From the NCBI GenBank assembly GCA_039920665.1, contig JBDSDH010000291.1, forward strand, positions 1 through 14,473: a DNA stretch of 14,473 bases, given 5' to 3'. Both the position numbers and the translations under genes were made by a program. This stretch comes from WLMZ01 sp039920665 (GTDB lineage: Bacteria; Actinomycetota; Acidimicrobiia; Acidimicrobiales; Ilumatobacteraceae). The notes below the pieces were generated by a model. It was not told the origin of the DNA and did no database searches. It saw only the letters and a list, made by a program, of their open reading frames with translations. This document shows positions 7,601-14,473 of this stretch, one piece after another; position 1 is the stretch's first letter; every line of letters starts with the position of its first letter.

Positions 7601-7766
7601 ATGCCCGCTGGTCATCGAAGGTGTCCGGACCGAAGTCGACCGGTCCGAATGGATCAGCAGGGGCCTCCGACGCTGGCAGCTGTTGCGAGCCATTGCGCTG
7701 CCAGCAGTCCTTGACCTCGCCCGCCGAAGCGTGCGAACCCCCGCAATAGACACACCCAATAGCCAT
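4662..7766 (-). CDS. UvrD/Rep-family (SF1A) DNA helicase with N-terminal zinc knuckle and C-terminal HRDC domain
   Basis: A 1034-residue, presumably 3'-5' ATP-dependent DNA helicase. Domains in order: a zinc-knuckle-like start, C5-X2-C8-X3-H12-X8-C21 (CVYCGGSHASAGEVKDCW); a Pro-rich linker (about 30-80); a 90-255 region I do not recognise; then the helicase core. Core motifs are Walker A APAGSGKT (284-291), DEFQD (469-473), GDDDQTIYGYSGAD (496-509), NYRC (531-534), TLATVHRVKGQEW (789-801) and EERRVFHVAITRG (824-836). An unassigned segment (about 880-940) follows, then an HRDC domain (about 962-1034) with a GIGPAKLEQYG turn. HRDC links it to the UvrD2 type of actinobacterial repair helicases, but it is some 300 residues longer than I recall for those. 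Roles in repair or replication restart are inferred. ATG at 7766 precedes the zinc motif directly and lacks a Shine-Dalgarno. All core motifs are intact. Confidence 0.93.
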   Translation of the reverse strand: MAIGCVYCGGSHASAGEVKDCWQRNGSQQLPASEAPADPFGPVDFGPDTFDDQRASRPAPRQPPRPAQRYEPAAAHAVADPVQAWVEPGPDALARGLVIAAGATIAAPWRDAARIVVDQAVIAEPESTVAMLMQHAAAGRRVVIELVAPFALSPRSTESDPPYALGARFWFPLDVLHHLVWSNAIDASGTEPHWTAIDRAVELGATIPADSSTADVILPSGAPAWIDGGPIRRRLPIDGHPVLHSVALEHGSLTPPSDSGSTADLADDQRAAVSHLGAAARIIAPAGSGKTRVLTERARHLLNDWHVPPTAVSMVAFNKRAQEEMQARTPDLRGLRVRTLNAIALAIVNGTSPFLRQPRQLRTIDEIEVRRLIGRLVQFPRQRNTDPVAQWMEALSAIRLGLRDPRDVEEMYNGDVDGLADVWPRYRAALDRDGVLDFDEQVYRAIELLLTDADARAAAQRVCRLMLIDEFQDLTPAHVLLVRLLSAPGFGVFGVGDDDQTIYGYSGADPAWLIDFASLFPEAGAHPLEINYRCPGDVVQAADRLVRHNRRRVAKVIRSIRPDSTGLQVIAARDTLGATVSAVAKAVAAGRRPADVAVLTRVNAMLAPVQMGLLATGIPVRGGVGKEFVERTAVRSALAWIRLSVSTSDQLEAIDLAEALRRPSRPMHPNVATWVAEQSTFAGLRRLAGRVNNERDASRIAQFVDDIGRLQRLAATGTTTDVLRTLADEIGLGASIATLDDGRHGMNRAAQNDDLVALAQLATLQPDPARFGVWLREQLAAPRSNDGVTLATVHRVKGQEWPMVVLHHAEADQYPHRLAEDFEEERRVFHVAITRGAEQVVVIAGNEPSPFIEQMLHEPPERLAELPPQRPTTVTPVPKGKSPARDTPFDKGVVFAAPGLVLVDGGQEWTIEIVEEQAALARLGTATRRFNFGGAVTTPGRQRGPLRPAPTSGPNALAAASIRAHDLLRQSRERLRSGKPAYVVFDDKTLEAIALRLPLTSQDLGRIPGIGPAKLEQYGDAVLLAIEDALSTPE

Positions 7767-7772
7767 ACATAT

Positions 7773-7778
7773 GTTCTA
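7773..7778 (-). promoter_or_regulatory. Possible -10 element six bases before the helicase ATG
   Basis: On the minus strand TAGAAC is followed by ATATGT and then the ATG. The final C departs from the TANNNT rule, so this is weak alone. The six-base spacing matches that seen ahead of other genes here, and no Shine-Dalgarno is present. Confidence 0.25.
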
Positions 7779-7841
7779 CCCGGGATTTCGGGGGTCGCGC
7801 TCAGGGCCATGTCGGTGACGCTTCAGCGGCGCGCCGTAAAC

Positions 7842-7893
7842 GGCTGCCGGCAGCCCAACACACCAAGACGGCAGCCACCGACTGCCGACAGTC
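7842..7893 (-). terminator. Tandem hairpins downstream of the GT operon
   Basis: On the minus strand a first hairpin GACTG-TCGG-CAGTC (7893-7880) is followed by a perfect 14-base palindrome GGCTGCCGGCAGCC (7855-7842), then GTTTAC. They lie in the 197-base gap between the GT1 stop (7964) and the helicase start (7766). A transcription-stop role is inferred. I see no gene in this gap. Confidence 0.35.
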
Positions 7894-7963
7894 CGCCACG
7901 CCCGACCTTCGCCGAACTCGGGTCTCACTGCCCCCATCTGCTCCACCGATTCCGACGCGGCGG

Positions 7964-9247
7964 TCACCACCGACTGATGGCACGCACCGCTCGGGATGGA
8001 CCGCCATCCCGAGCGATCGCGTCGGCGACGGCCTTCGCCCGACGACCGGCGTCGCTCGTCAGCACCGAGTTCACCGCATCCACCAAGTCGGCGGCGGAGA
8101 GGTCGTTCGGATCGAGCACGATGCCAAGACCGGTCCGCTCGATCGCAGCCGCTCCAGCGAACTGATCGGTCGACATCGGCAGCACCACCATCGGCACGCC
8201 GGCAGCGCAGGCCTCGGTCACGCTGTTGTTGCCGCCGTGGGTGACGAGCACATCGGCGTGTTCGAGCAGCGCGACCTGAGCCAAGTGCTCGGCGACGAGC
8301 GCCCCGTCGGGCAACGGCCCGAGCGACTCGATCGGCGTGCTGCCTGACGCAAGCGCGAGTCGCCATCCGCCGAGATGGGCGGCCTGAACTGCTGTCTTCA
8401 GTACGTCGTCGCGAGCACTGAGAAACGTGCCGAGCGCGACCACGACCAGCGGCCCGCCTCCGGTCGGCAACGTTGCGGGATCGATGACGTCCTGACGCCT
8501 CAGCGACCCGAGCGACACGCTGTCGGCAGGCAGTCGGCGATCGGAGTCATGCAGCTTCTGCGGATACATGTAGAGCGTCGGCGATCCGGGCAAGCTGGTC
8601 AGGTCGCTGAGGCGGGGTCGGTCCGGCGCCAGACGATCGAGCAGGTCGTTGCTGGCTTGGGCGAGATCTGCGGTCGATGCAGCGCAGATCGCTGTGAGTT
8701 CGGCCAGCTTGTCTGGTGCTTGTCGAACGCTGTTCGGCCACACCGATGGGAGGCCATACAGTTCGCCCTCCGCTGGACACGCCGTGGGATGGCCGAGCAC
8801 GATCGACGCCGCATCGACACCGAGCGCATACAGCGCCAGTCGGGCTCCGAATGCGACGTGGTCGACGAGTACTCGGTCCGGTGCAACGGCGTCGATGATC
8901 CGGCCGAGGTCGGCCAGAACTCGCTCGGGTTCGAACAGCAAGTCCTGGCGCCGGGCGATCGCTTGATAGCGCAGCGTCTCGACCGCACCGCCGCGAGTCG
9001 CAGCGAAGAACTCGCGAAGGTGGTCGTCCTCGCCCACCGGTTGCTCGTCGGCCCGGATCACCCCGGCGTTGCTGCCTCGGCCGAGTTGGAGCATCGTCCA
9101 TCCGAGCCCATGGCGTTCAACCGATGAACGCACCGATGGACCGGTTGCGACGATGCACGGGCCGAGTTCACGTTGCCACTCGATGCCGATCTGAAGCATT
9201 GGATCGACATGCGATGCGTAGTCAGGGCTGACGATGAGCAGCTTCAC
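7964..9247 (-). CDS. GT1-family (UGT/MGT-like) glycosyltransferase
   Basis: A 427-residue GT-B glycosyltransferase. The N-terminal half is the acceptor domain, beginning KLLIVSPDYASHVDPML with H13 at the usual catalytic histidine position. The C-terminal half carries the nucleotide-sugar signature: LVAEHLAQVALLEHADVLV, then THGGNNSVTEACAAGVP (H337, E345) and PMSTDQFAGA (D361, Q362). This resembles macrolide, flavonoid and sterol glucosyltransferases that move sugar from UDP- or dTDP-sugars to small or lipid acceptors. Donor and acceptor cannot be predicted. The GTG start at 9247 overlaps the upstream stop as GTGA, a four-base overlap that points to translational coupling and fixes the start. 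The same frame stays open upstream to 9553, but that extension lies inside the GT4 gene and has no family likeness. No signal peptide or membrane helix is seen, so the enzyme is probably cytosolic. Confidence 0.9.
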   Translation of the reverse strand: MKLLIVSPDYASHVDPMLQIGIEWQRELGPCIVATGPSVRSSVERHGLGWTMLQLGRGSNAGVIRADEQPVGEDDHLREFFAATRGGAVETLRYQAIARRQDLLFEPERVLADLGRIIDAVAPDRVLVDHVAFGARLALYALGVDAASIVLGHPTACPAEGELYGLPSVWPNSVRQAPDKLAELTAICAASTADLAQASNDLLDRLAPDRPRLSDLTSLPGSPTLYMYPQKLHDSDRRLPADSVSLGSLRRQDVIDPATLPTGGGPLVVVALGTFLSARDDVLKTAVQAAHLGGWRLALASGSTPIESLGPLPDGALVAEHLAQVALLEHADVLVTHGGNNSVTEACAAGVPMVVLPMSTDQFAGAAAIERTGLGIVLDPNDLSAADLVDAVNSVLTSDAGRRAKAVADAIARDGGPSRAVRAISRW

Positions 9248-11088
9248 GCGGCGTTCACCGGCATCGGAACAAGTGACTCGTACATGCCGGCCAGCCGCGC
9301 CGCCATTGCGTCGACGGACATCTCGTCGCGGATGTGAGCCCGTGACGTGGCCATCCGACGATGATCGCCGGCCATCGCCCGAGCTTCGCGGATCGCCTTG
9401 GTCAGCGCTGGCACCGACGTGGTGTCGCAGATGATGCCGTTGCTGCCGTCGACATACGTGCGAGGTCCGCCGCGCTGCGGAGCGACCACGACAAGACCGG
9501 CCGCCAACGCCTCGACGATTGCGAGGCCGAACTCTTCCTTGTCGCTTGCGCACACGTAGATCCCGCGGTGCTCGGCGGCCTGCAGCAGCAGGTCACAGAT
9601 CTGATCGGGGGGCACATGGCCAACGATCGTGACGACACCGTTGTCGACGTCGTAGGCAGCCGACCGGATCTGGTCGAGTGACGACTGCTCGTCCGGCGAT
9701 GGATCGACCAGGTCACCGCCGATCAATACGACGTTGAATGCGTCGCGCAGATCCCGACTTCCACCGACGGCTGCGACGATCCGGTGGGGTCCCTTGATCG
9801 CGTGGAGCCGGCCGACCGAGATGATCCATGGCAGATGTCGACGCGTTTCCGGGATCCGTTGCATCACGTCTGCGACCACCGGAGCGAGCCGGCCCGGTCG
9901 ATAGCGAGCGACCGCCGCGTCGGCGGCACGGACATCGACGCCTTCGGGTACCACGTCGGCGCGAGCGTGCAGATCATCCGCGTCGAGGCCGACCAGTTCG
10001 ATCAGTTCTCGCTCGAGCGTCGGCCGGGGTAGCAGCGCCAGCCGATCGACCTGGGCGCTGAGCCGCTCGACCATTCGCGCCCGGAACCAGTATTGGCAGG
10101 CCGCATCCTCGATGCCGAACCGACTGCGATCGATGCGGCCATCGGCCTCGAGTGCATCGATCACGACGTGCGGGTCGGGGGCAGCGGTGAACACAACCGG
10201 TTGACCGAGCCGGCGGGCGACCGCCGACGCAGCGAGTGTGCCGACGTCGGCCATCCGCAAGTGCCACACGACCCGACGACCGCGAAGCGCCCAACCGATC
10301 GCCATCATCTCTCGTTCGAGCAGAGTGCGGTATTGCCACGCCTCGCGCCACGGCACCGTGGGCGAGGTTCCGTAGGCGATCCGCTCGATTCGATGGCCGT
10401 CGCCGAGCCTGGCCGACAGCAAACCCGCAGCGGACTGACTCGGTTCTGCCCTGGTGATCGTGACGACTTCGTCGATCTCATCGATTGCAGCAAGTGATGA
10501 TCCGAGCGACCGAAGCAATGAAGCGATGCCGCCTGCGTCGCCGGCGCCGATCGACGAACCCGACTCATCGAGCCGCATGTGCAGGAACGGCTGGACCACG
10601 ACGATGCCGTCACGGCTCCGGCCGTTGGCGAGATGCGAGCGGCCCGGTCCCGTCGAGCGGATCGAAACGATGTTGCCGAGCGGGATCGTCCCGGGCGCCA
10701 TCCGATCCCACTCGGTGAGTGTGCGCTCCGCGAGCATCCCGGTGAACCCGCCTTCTTCGACCAGGTCGAGCATGATGGGAAACGCTGTCTCCGACGGGCG
10801 ACGGGCGGCAAGCACCCACGCCGCGTGGGCGACTCGCGATTCGTCGCCGCTGCTCAGTGAGTCGAGCAGCACGGCATCGGCCAGAGGCTCGGCAATCGAT
10901 CCGATCGCGTGGATCGAAGCAATCGCCATGACATCATCCTCGTCGCGGATCACGTCACGGAGTCGCGCTGCGTCTCGACTCGGATCAAGCGACCGCACAG
11001 CAGCCGCAGCGAGCTCTTCTGCGTCGCGAAGCGCGATCGTCAGTCGTGGCGAGCGACGCAGCCGCTCCAGCGCGACATCGACGGTCAT
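9244..11088 (-). CDS. HEAT-repeat/GT4 glycosyltransferase fusion
   Basis: A 614-residue protein from the ATG at 11088. Residues about 1-130 are alpha-helical HEAT/PBS-lyase-like repeats (LRDVIRDEDDVMAIASIHAI, then a second unit around SRVAHAAWVLAARR). Residues about 160-614 are a GT-B fold of the GT4 family: the N-domain starts GIVVVQPFLHMRL, the linker includes VVPEGVDV (379-386), and the C-domain has WIISVGRLHAIKG (421-433), VVLIGGD and the EX7E pair E518/E526 in KEEFGLAIVEALAAG. The style around SVGRLHAIKG and LIGGD recalls sucrose-synthase and sucrose-phosphate-synthase relatives, but the acceptor is unknown. The HEAT part may hold a partner protein; this is inferred. It is the first gene of a coupled pair with the GT1 gene. 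The start has no clear Shine-Dalgarno. The frame is open back to a TTG at 11322, but those 78 extra residues look non-conserved. Confidence 0.87.
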   Translation of the reverse strand: MTVDVALERLRRSPRLTIALRDAEELAAAAVRSLDPSRDAARLRDVIRDEDDVMAIASIHAIGSIAEPLADAVLLDSLSSGDESRVAHAAWVLAARRPSETAFPIMLDLVEEGGFTGMLAERTLTEWDRMAPGTIPLGNIVSIRSTGPGRSHLANGRSRDGIVVVQPFLHMRLDESGSSIGAGDAGGIASLLRSLGSSLAAIDEIDEVVTITRAEPSQSAAGLLSARLGDGHRIERIAYGTSPTVPWREAWQYRTLLEREMMAIGWALRGRRVVWHLRMADVGTLAASAVARRLGQPVVFTAAPDPHVVIDALEADGRIDRSRFGIEDAACQYWFRARMVERLSAQVDRLALLPRPTLERELIELVGLDADDLHARADVVPEGVDVRAADAAVARYRPGRLAPVVADVMQRIPETRRHLPWIISVGRLHAIKGPHRIVAAVGGSRDLRDAFNVVLIGGDLVDPSPDEQSSLDQIRSAAYDVDNGVVTIVGHVPPDQICDLLLQAAEHRGIYVCASDKEEFGLAIVEALAAGLVVVAPQRGGPRTYVDGSNGIICDTTSVPALTKAIREARAMAGDHRRMATSRAHIRDEMSVDAMAARLAGMYESLVPMPVNAA

Positions 11089-11312
11089 GGCAGGAGCATT
11101 TCGGCTGATGGCACGATCGTCACTGCCCCACGCGGGCCGGCTTGAACCAACTATCCGCTGTCGCGTGATGTGACCCTCGTCAGCGGCCGAGGTCGCGCCA
11201 TCGGGGTCGAGCGTCTCCAGCGCGTTGGGACTGCAAAGGCTTGTCGGTCCGAGAGGGCAACGTGAGGTTCCAGATTCGTGATCGATCACCAGGTAGCCGG
11301 CTCCCCCACGAA

Positions 11313-11324
11313 AGTTGGCCAACT
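11313..11324. promoter_or_regulatory. Perfect 12-base palindrome, possible operator
   Basis: AGTTGGCCAACT is its own reverse complement. It sits between the divergent GT operon and oxygenase gene, 31 bases upstream of the oxygenase -10-like element, a place where a regulator of either gene could bind. The function is unknown. Confidence 0.3.
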
Positions 11325-11354
11325 ATGTCACGCCGGGCGATCCGTACTCCGAAG

Positions 11355-11360
11355 TAGAAT
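11355..11360 (+). promoter_or_regulatory. -10-like element for the oxygenase gene
   Basis: TAGAAT matches the TANNNT core. A start near 11367 would give a leader of about 44 bases that includes the hairpin at 11375-11389 and the GGAG ribosome site at 11401. No clear -35 is present. Confidence 0.4.
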
Positions 11361-11374
11361 CAGTCATTGGTTTG

Positions 11375-11389
11375 CCGGTCGCTGACCGG
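11375..11389 (+). promoter_or_regulatory. Small hairpin in the oxygenase leader
   Basis: CCGGTC-GCT-GACCGG forms a six-base-pair stem with a three-base loop, 12 bases ahead of the ribosome site. It may be an operator half-site pair or an RNA hairpin affecting translation. It is too small for a known riboswitch class. Confidence 0.3.
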
Positions 11390-11410
11390 TGGAGAATACG
11401 GGAGCACGCG

Positions 11411-12517
11411 ATGGCCACGATTTCGGCACTGCAGATCGACCGAGCCTCGTTGGAGGTCACGTGGAGTGACGCAACGTCGACCCGCTATCCGTGGATCTGG
11501 TTGCGCGACCATGCCCACGATGCCGACACACTGCATCCGGTCACCCAGCAGCGACAGTTGTTCACTGCGTCGTTGCCTGTCGATCTGGTCGGCACCTCTG
11601 CCATCGTGCGCGGCAGCGACATCGTCGTTGGATGGAGTGACGGTTCGACCGAGTCGATCCTTCCCGTGTCGTTCCTCGCTCGGTACCGACATGCAGGTTC
11701 GGCACGCGCTGCAGTCGACACCCCGGTCACGATCTGGGACGGTGCTCAGATCCGCAGCCAACTGCCCACCGTTGGGTTCGAGGCCATCATGGACAGCGAC
11801 GACGGCGTGCGTGATTGGCTCGCCAAGGTCAATGAGTACGGCTTCTGCCTTGCCGTCGACACCCCCGCCGATGCCGCGTCGACCGAAGCGTTGTTGCGCC
11901 GAATCGGATACGTGCGCGAAACGATCTTCGGCGGGATGTGGGAGTTCACGGCCGATCTCACCAAGGCCGATACGGCTTACACCAACCTCGAGCTGCGGCC
12001 GCACACCGATGGCACCTACTCTCACGACGCGCCCGGTGTCCAGTTGCTGCACTGCATGTTCTTCGAGGGAACCGGCGGCGAGAGCACCATGGTCGATGCG
12101 TTCGCGATCGCCGAACGGATGCGTCGCGATCATCCTGAGCACTTCGCGACGTTGTCGACTGTTGCGGTTCCGGGTCAGTACATCGGCGACGGTTCGCACC
12201 TGATGTCAACCCGACCGATCTTTCGCCACGACCACACCGGACTGCTGGTTCAGGTGTCGTTCAACAATTACGACCGCGCCCCTTTTCTGCTGCCGGAAAA
12301 CGAGATGATCGCGTTCTACGAGGCGCTCAGGACGTTCGAGTCGATCGCCAACGACGAGGCCATGCAGTGGCGCCACGTGCTGGCGCCCGGCGAAGCCATG
12401 CTGTTCGACAACTGGCGAGTGCTGCACGGACGGTTCGCGTACACCGGTGTCCGTCGGTTGTGCGGCGGTTACGTCAACCGCGAAGACGTCGAGAGCCGGC
12501 TGCGTCAGCTGGTCTGA
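11411..12517 (+). CDS. Trimethyllysine/gamma-butyrobetaine dioxygenase-like Fe(II)/2-oxoglutarate oxygenase
   Basis: A 368-residue protein. Residues 1-95 form the GBBH-like N-terminal domain (YPWIWLRDHAHDADTLHP, then QQRQL). Residues about 120-365 form a TauD-type double-stranded beta-helix. The iron triad is H198 and D200 in ELRPHTDGTY and H339 in DNWRVLHGR; R341 or R349 probably binds 2-oxoglutarate. FNNYDRA, DNWRVLHGR and LCGGYVNREDV resemble eukaryotic trimethyllysine dioxygenase closely by eye. That enzyme hydroxylates N6-trimethyllysine in carnitine synthesis, but gamma-butyrobetaine or another quaternary amine is possible. The N-domain zinc cysteines of the family are absent: the LRDHC position is A35, and T40 stands at the second site. 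The ATG at 11411 has GGAG six bases upstream. The gene is divergent from the GT operon and convergent with the aldehyde dehydrogenase gene. Confidence 0.88.
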   Translation: MATISALQIDRASLEVTWSDATSTRYPWIWLRDHAHDADTLHPVTQQRQLFTASLPVDLVGTSAIVRGSDIVVGWSDGSTESILPVSFLARYRHAGSARAAVDTPVTIWDGAQIRSQLPTVGFEAIMDSDDGVRDWLAKVNEYGFCLAVDTPADAASTEALLRRIGYVRETIFGGMWEFTADLTKADTAYTNLELRPHTDGTYSHDAPGVQLLHCMFFEGTGGESTMVDAFAIAERMRRDHPEHFATLSTVAVPGQYIGDGSHLMSTRPIFRHDHTGLLVQVSFNNYDRAPFLLPENEMIAFYEALRTFESIANDEAMQWRHVLAPGEAMLFDNWRVLHGRFAYTGVRRLCGGYVNREDVESRLRQLV

Positions 12518-12863
12518 TCGGACCGTCTCACACGAGAGCGCGGCTGATCTCGCCCCAATCCGATTGTGGTCATATGTGCTGTGTGCACATTGTGCAAACA
12601 CCCACGGAGCGTGAGATCGAATGGAACGGCCACGCAGGTCACGGCATCGGTGGATGCGATCAATGGTCGCACTATCAGATTGAATTGACAGTTTTTGCCG
12701 GGCCGACCCGGGCACCGGCGGCTCGCAGGATCACCGACCAGGCCACCATCGCCTGATCCCCCTGCGAAACAGATCTCCACGACCCCATGTCGAAGCGGCT
12801 TGACCACGTGGAGTGCAGATGACGAGGACCGGCCGTCGGGTCGGTCGAACGAACCGTCAGATC
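12518..12863. other. Intergenic gap between the convergent oxygenase and aldehyde dehydrogenase genes
   Basis: About 346 bases without a convincing gene, parts of it more AT-rich than the surroundings (around 12555-12600 and 12660-12695). Near the oxygenase stop a weak stem, CGAGA (12533-12537) with TCTCG (12548-12552), may help to end its transcript. The gap also holds the dyad at 12574-12590, a 60-codon open frame from the ATG at 12574 with no ribosome site or known likeness, and a GC hairpin at 12698-12711. It may hold debris of a lost gene. Confidence 0.45.
12574..12590. repeat. 17-base dyad in the 3' intergenic gap
   Basis: ATGTGC, a five-base spacer TGTGT, then GCACAT. The half-sites are perfect inverted repeats of six bases in an AT-richer stretch. 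The spacing would suit a dimeric regulator, but no gene start that it could control is evident. Confidence 0.3.
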
Positions 12864-12891
12864 CACGATCCGACGTCTCCGTCGGATCGTG
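12864..12891 (-). terminator. Strong 12-bp hairpin downstream of the aldehyde dehydrogenase gene
   Basis: CACGATCCGACG (12864-12875) pairs perfectly with CGTCGGATCGTG (12880-12891) around the loop TCTC. It starts six bases past the dehydrogenase stop codon. No T-run follows on the minus strand. The symmetric stem could also block transcripts arriving from the oxygenase side. Confidence 0.65.
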
Positions 12892-12897
12892 ATCGAA

Positions 12898-14349
<1,452 letters not shown>

Positions 14350-14355
14350 ACACGA

Positions 14356-14361
14356 AGGATA
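14356..14361 (-). promoter_or_regulatory. -10-like element six bases before the aldehyde dehydrogenase ATG
   Basis: On the minus strand TATCCT is followed by TCGTGT and then the ATG at 14349. TANNNT plus the six-base gap and the missing Shine-Dalgarno suggest a leaderless message. No good -35 is seen. Confidence 0.4.
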
Positions 14362-14410
14362 TTCCATCGCGGCAGCCCAGCCGGTAGCGGGTCGACGAAT
14401 CGCGCACCCG

Positions 14411-14473
14411 ATGATCCGTCCAGTGCCACCCCTGCAACCTGGCGTGTTGAGGCTTCGAGAGATGACCGTTGCG
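14411..14473 (+). CDS. Possible start of a divergent gene cut by the window edge
   Basis: An ATG at 14411 opens a 21-codon frame to the window end (MIRPVPPLQPGV, then LRLREMTVA). It lies divergent from the aldehyde dehydrogenase gene, where another gene would be expected. No ribosome site or -10 is clear, and 21 residues are too few for identification. The end faintly recalls a TetR N-terminus, which is a guess. The rest of 14362-14473 shows nothing I can name. Confidence 0.2.
   Translation, partial: MIRPVPPLQPGVLRLREMTVA

Larger units (their letters stand above)
11089..11410. other. Divergent intergenic region between the GT operon and the oxygenase gene
   Basis: The stretch is 322 bases long and lies between two divergent start codons. 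It contains a 12-base palindrome, a -10-like element for the oxygenase and a small hairpin in its leader, each listed separately. On the minus strand the GT4 frame remains open through most of it, so a longer GT4 protein cannot be fully excluded. I see no RNA gene. A promoter for the GT operon should lie here, but I cannot point to a good one. Confidence 0.5.

Noticed and set aside
9248..9553. N-terminal extension of the GT1 frame
   Set aside because: It lies inside the GT4 coding region, is Arg-rich and has no family likeness. The GTGA overlap gives the natural start at 9247.
12685..12690. Perfect TTGACA hexamer
   Set aside because: No -10-like element lies 16-18 bases downstream and no gene start follows on the plus strand.
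12698..12711. CCGGG-CCGA-CCCGG hairpin next to a run of five T
   Set aside because: The T-run precedes the hairpin on the plus strand and becomes an A-run after it on the minus strand, so it is not a standard terminator in either direction.
12574..12756. 60-codon plus-strand frame in the gap after the oxygenase
   Set aside because: No ribosome site and no recognisable domain, and its start overlaps a dyad. It is described only as part of the intergenic region.

Overview
The window is high-GC DNA with dense genes on both strands, Shine-Dalgarno and apparently leaderless starts side by side, and actinobacterial-type proteins: a UvrD-like helicase with a C-terminal HRDC domain, a PAS/GAF sensor, PAP2 and macrolide-type glycosyltransferases. 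I infer a free-living actinobacterium, possibly of the Acidimicrobiia (Ilumatobacter-like). That rests on protein style and memory, not on a marker gene. I see no rRNA, tRNA, CRISPR array, transposase, integrase or attachment site.

Layout. (1) 1-2178: a PAS-PAS-GAF sensor protein (minus strand, C-terminus outside the window) is divergent from a membrane-anchored endonuclease/exonuclease/phosphatase (EEP) protein. (2) 2179-2812: a gene-poor gap holding a decayed piece of a YihY/BrkB-family membrane protein on the minus strand. (3) 2813-4644: a PAP2 phosphatase and a transglutaminase-like cysteine protein on the plus strand, each with its own promoter-like -10. (4) 4662-7766: a 1034-residue UvrD/Rep helicase with an N-terminal zinc knuckle and an HRDC domain, convergent with the transglutaminase; a hairpin over the transglutaminase stop codon separates them. 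(5) 7964-11088: a two-gene, translationally coupled glycosyltransferase operon on the minus strand, with a HEAT-repeat/GT4 fusion first and a GT1 enzyme second. (6) 11411-14349: a trimethyllysine-dioxygenase-like Fe(II)/2-oxoglutarate oxygenase (plus) facing an NAD(P)-dependent aldehyde dehydrogenase (minus), with a 380-base gap and a strong hairpin between them.

Functional links. The only firm operon is GT4-GT1 (4-base overlap). The oxygenase/aldehyde dehydrogenase pair would suit a carnitine-type route (hydroxylation of trimethyllysine, later oxidation of trimethylaminobutyraldehyde), but the genes are convergent and the aldolase is not in view, so this is only a hypothesis. The other genes look like independent housekeeping or envelope functions.

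The least expected features are the HEAT-GT4 fusion, the extra N-terminal region of the helicase, the lost zinc cysteines in the oxygenase, a cysteine at the expected catalytic histidine position of the transglutaminase, and a recurrent -10-like hexamer exactly six bases before several start codons. I did not find a clearly new multi-gene system.
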